Of a DNA stretch of 64,000 bases, positions 59,953 through 64,000 are shown one piece after another. The DNA is from Isoetes taiwanensis. Its lineage: Eukaryota > Streptophyta > Lycopodiopsida > Isoetales > Isoetaceae. The notes below the pieces were generated by a model. It did no database searches and was not told the origin of the DNA. It saw nothing but the letters and a program-made list of their open reading frames with translations. The DNA lies in contig JAJEKV010000026.1 in the NCBI GenBank assembly GCA_021234155.1, positions 16,918,283 to 16,982,282 on the forward strand, read 5' to 3'. The number at the start of each line of letters is the position of its first letter. Within the stretch, counting starts at the first letter, position 1. A program made the translations under genes and the position numbers.

Positions 59953-62900
59953 CCTTGATTGATGCCTTGGCCTGATCATTTTCATGGGCGATCTTAAGAA
60001 CATCGAAGTAGAGTTGCAGGTAAAAAATCATTCTTTATTTCTTCTGATTTTATAGATACATATAGGGTTGTGGATTCTAATCTGTTGTATATGATCATTT
60101 GCAATTTCTTCCTTTGTTGCCTCTTTTATGCTTTGTTGCCGTTGGGTTTTGCTTTGATACTTGCAAAAGATTGCCATCAGCTTGCTGCTTCTGACTGGCT
60201 AAGAAACTGTCAGCTTCAAGTACAAAGGTGTTGTACAAAATAAAGAGGCACCAGCTCATGTTCTCAGTAACATTCCATGACAGAATTGTGTGAGTCCCCC
60301 TTTTTCTTTTTTTTACTTTCTTTCTTTGCATATGGACAATACAGTCCTCCAGCATGGCAATTACCACCATGTAATGACTAAAATGTAGGGAGCATCATCA
60401 TTGAGTATTCGGAAGAGCAAAGTGAAGGTTGATATGGTGAATATGCTGGGTTGCTATGTGATTCTTCTCTTTTGTGAGACAAAATCTTTGGAAACAGAAA
60501 ATTAAACCATCCGAAGCCTTGGTCTTGATATGTAAAGGGCATTGCCAAGGGAAACTCTCTATCATTATGCATAGTTCGCTCCATAGTAAAGATTGTGTAG
60601 AGATTCTTGATCTAATCATGTCATATCCTTTGAGACAATGCTCCATCAGATCATCACAGAGGTTAATTCTTTAGAGAACTTTCGGTCTTAAGGCACGAGA
60701 GACCAAGAATTCTCTTTGCATGTGAGTGCATGCTCTCTAATCTTGGGTTGCTATTTTGATGCCATTGTATATTGCACACTCTGAAAGAGGCAAGCTTCAT
60801 TTGTGTATTGCACAAATAAATGTCTGCTACTTTGTACAAGATCCTTCGCACAAGATCGTTGAGGTTGAGATTGTTATAGGCATGAAAGCTCTGCTCTGCG
60901 CCATTTCTTTATTCCCCTTGCATGCAGGTATTAGGTTAGGATACGCTGGTCTTCTGAAGCATTTCTTCTGAACCAATGTAGTGTACTAATTTCCTGTTGT
61001 GTCATATCACCAACAGAGGAGTTAACAAGCATATTCATTCTAATTGAATGCAAATTTGCAGCATATTATCCCTCTATAAATGGTATGCTAGATGTGCTTC
61101 GACTCTGTGCAATAGATCATCATGTTTGCTTGGAAGGGCATGGTTCTAGACTATGTAAACTGAACTTTTTAGCTGCACTTATATTGCAGCGCTTAGTATT
61201 ACATGAAAAATGTTGAGGGTCTCCACCTTATCTTAGAGTAACCTGCATGTGTTAGAAATTTTCAAGTATTAGATATATGATTTAAACTTTTTGTCCATCT
61301 TGCAGGTCTATGCTTGGTCTTCATATCCAAGCAACATTGTCAACGGAAACTTTATCTCTATTATTTTGCATGCTTGGTTCCATACTGAACGATATTGGGC
61401 TGAGGGGTATTTGTAGAGAATTCTGATCCACCCGTCATATGCTTGGAGACAATGCCTCTACCCATGATCCCACTTATTCTCACAAGCCAGCTCTATATAT
61501 CCCTTGCTGGCATATCCTTATCATTGACATTCTCCTACTCATCTCCTGCTCACCACCCATGGTTAGTGCTTAGTGCACCATTTGACTTAGTTCTTAATTG
61601 AGACTGTATTTTAACATTATAGCTTGCAATGCAGTTGGTAGCATTTCTACCAGAAATAAGGATAAAGCAGAAAAATCAGCGTAGATGGTATCGACAATTT
61701 TGTTAATGCAGGGTTATACTCATGGATATATTGTCTACATAAGCTTCTTTCTTTCCAAAACGTTTTGCTAACATGAACTCACAATATATAAAGCCATTGA
61801 TATCTTCTTTGCATCGGACAACAGGTGAGAATAATGCTTCTCCAATGCTGATGTTCATATTCTAACCTGAATATTTGTTTTTTAACATTTTTTATCGGGC
61901 ACCAAAGTGTTATTCTAGCAGGTTCATGTGAATTAGCTGACCCTGCCTCAGAATGTGGTGCCTTCACTTGCACACCAGCAACACTTCTGCCACCACAGCT
62001 TCAACTCTATCTGCTAGGTCTCCACATACGCTGCTCCAGATTTTTCACAGGGATTCAGAACATGAAGGCTTCAAAAGACTCAACTATGGTTCTGAGAATC
62101 CAAGTTCTGAATCAATTCTGAGTACGTGTTCAATCCACTTTGGGCTTCATTGAAATTATTTATTGTTCTAAAGTCCAACAAATAAGTATTTCAGAATCTG
62201 CCTGTGTCTTTAATATTCCCAGACTTTAAAGAGCATATCATTGCTAATATTGGACAATTGCGACTCTTACAATCCAACCATATAACCATTCGCATGTTTG
62301 ATTATTTGGAACCGAATCCACATATTCAAATGGAACATAGGTCGAATATGATTTCCCCACATGGAAATTCAAAATAGGTATTAGAAGCGCTGATAAAATT
62401 ACAAATTTATCTAACATTTAATAATGTAAAACCTCACCAACCATCCTTAATTGCCCACATATATCGAATCCTATCTCGATGTTCCATTCTACAACTTCCT
62501 ATCGATTGGGTACTTTGATTTATCATTGGGCATGTTGTTCAATATGTAGTCTCATAAAAAGAGAATGCAACTTAACCAACATAACTAATCTAATCTACAG
62601 TCCAAGAACTTTCTATACTACGAGAACTCTACAGAAACAACATCAGGTACATCATCGTCACTTTCAATAAACACGTCATACCCATGCCCGGCAAGTCAGG
62701 AATAGCAAAAAATCTTTAAAACCTTGGAAAATAACTTTCCAAAGATCTTATTATTCCACTATCATTGTGCTCATTATTTCCCTTCATATATAGCAATTAG
62801 CACCATCTATGAAACAATACGAATATTACCCCCATACTTATACATTGTTTTCAGAATGAGCAATTGTACAGTAGCTTAATCACAAATCAACAAATCATAT

Positions 62901-63086
62901 CCTCACAAATTTGAATTCTAATTCATCTCAACTACTTGCATATCAAAACACAACAAAATGTGAGTATTTGTACGTAGTCCAACAGAATACCACATACACA
63001 AAATTAATGAATTACCCTTGCCCCCTCCAACCGACATTGATTGTTCTACCCAACCATCACACAACCATCTCTTCAAATGTTGAAAA
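59953..63086. other. No assigned gene; possible Helitron interior at the right
   Basis: Short frames (60474-60971, 61953-62153, 62911-63114) have no recognised motif. A GATCTTAAGAACATCGAAG...TTGCAG|GTAAAA segment near 59985-60020 looks exon-like but is isolated. The right part adjoins the Helitron end and may belong to it. Confidence 0.35.
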
Positions 63087-63114
63087 GCCCGGCAACGCCG
63101 GGCACCATAACTAG
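63087..63114 (+). mobile_element. Second Helitron 3' terminus
   Basis: A perfect hairpin (GCCCGGC, loop AAC, GCCGGGC) is followed by seven bases and CTAG, then T. The hairpin arms are identical to those at 15168-15184, so both ends belong to one family, with different loop and spacer. No autonomous genes are nearby and the 5' end was not found. Confidence 0.8.
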
Positions 63115-64000
63115 TTTATATTAATTTTGAAAAGAGGTTAAGACTCCATCAATCGGAATCTTTTTCCACACCATTGCAACTTCTCTAAACTTTACTAAGC
63201 CATGATTTGATCCTTTAAATGTAGAAAAAATATCTGATAACTAAGGCTCCAGCATGGTACCAAACACATTCTTATATCTACACACTTATAATTATGGTTC
63301 AGGTAGATTGAAAGAACTTACAGTTGCAAAAAGGTAAGCAACGAGATATGCAGAGTGAATATAACAGCAAAACCCCCAACACACAGAGATTTAGTCGCCT
63401 CTGTGGTTGTGGTTGCAACTGTAAAAGAAGCCTCAATCCCAACCTTGCAGAATGGTTGTACATCATTAGAAAGACTAGAATCACATACACACGACATACC
63501 TACAGATTAGATTCTCTTGTACCGTCTCATAGGTCAAGTTTGGCCTCCGCGGACGTTAAAATACCTTTATCTAACAGAGAATGCATATGAAACATACATT
63601 TGGAAAACCCCTCAAAATACATCTTGCATACCCCTAGATATAAGAAGCAAGACTAAAATAAGATGAGACCACGTGCTAGCAGGACTGGCAGGATTTAATC
63701 CAATGAGGCAGGACTTAGCCACATGAATGTATAAAGCGGGCACATACTTAAGCTAAAATCATGTCTGAGTTAACTTTAACAGACAGTTCTACAAGGGAGT
63801 CGAGAAATATTCTAGCATCAGATGTAATAAAGTAGACAAAGCAAATAAAGAAGATATGCGTTTTGTTTCTTCAACAGATAAAACTGGGGTTTTTGAGTTG
63901 TGCAGACTTTTGAAAGAATGGGCATTGAAGGAAGAGGGACGGAAGAAGAGGACAACAAAGATATCCTTTGCTAAACTCATTTACTGCAAATATATCTCCT
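63115..64000. other. No recognisable gene
   Basis: Unique-looking sequence right of the Helitron end, with only short unsupported frames. Confidence 0.45.

Overview
The window is nuclear DNA of a land plant. The evidence is a PLS-class pentatricopeptide repeat (PPR) gene, a 15-exon malectin-like LRR receptor kinase with a plant exon layout, LTR retrotransposons primed by the plant initiator-Met tRNA (primer site TGGTATCAGAGC), Helitron termini and long microsatellites. The loose spacing, heavy repeat load and style of the PPR and LINE proteins suggest a large fern-type genome, but that is inference and I cannot name the species. There are no bacterial-style operons and no CRISPR.

Layout. 0-6.5 kb is repeat debris: two direct copies of a unit carrying a CACATG microsatellite, a foldback MITE, a broken calcium-dependent protein kinase (CDPK) gene and two facing Ty3 retroelement fragments. 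7.4-9.9 kb is an intact intronless PPR gene on the minus strand. 10.0-13.3 kb holds a retroposed poly(A)-tailed sequence and a tandemly duplicated two-exon pseudogene. 15.2 kb has a Helitron 3' end. 17.2-18.7 kb, minus strand, has an open frame for a Rep-like HUH endonuclease (HLH plus YxxK motifs), the most unusual coding sequence here. 21.5-29.7 kb contains two LINEs in opposite orientation, a composite tandem repeat between them and a dense CGTCA cluster. 30-34.8 kb has a Ty3 pol/LTR junction, a strongly G-depleted tract and a foldback TIR element.

35.4-39.9 kb, minus strand, is the best conventional gene: a complete malectin-like LRR receptor kinase whose 15 exons I could join into 933 codons plus stop. 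42.8-50.8 kb is a head-to-tail array of a non-autonomous LTR retrotransposon (four LTRs, three internal regions) bounded as a whole by one 5-bp target-site duplication. 54.1-59.2 kb is a full-length but broken Ty1/copia element with near-identical LTRs and its own target-site duplication. 59.2-64 kb holds a decayed gene fragment and a second Helitron 3' end.

Only the PPR gene and the receptor kinase look like intact host genes; the Rep gene may be an active or recently active mobile-element gene. The rest is transposon-derived, pseudogenic or without recognisable content. Most mobile elements here are non-autonomous or inactivated.
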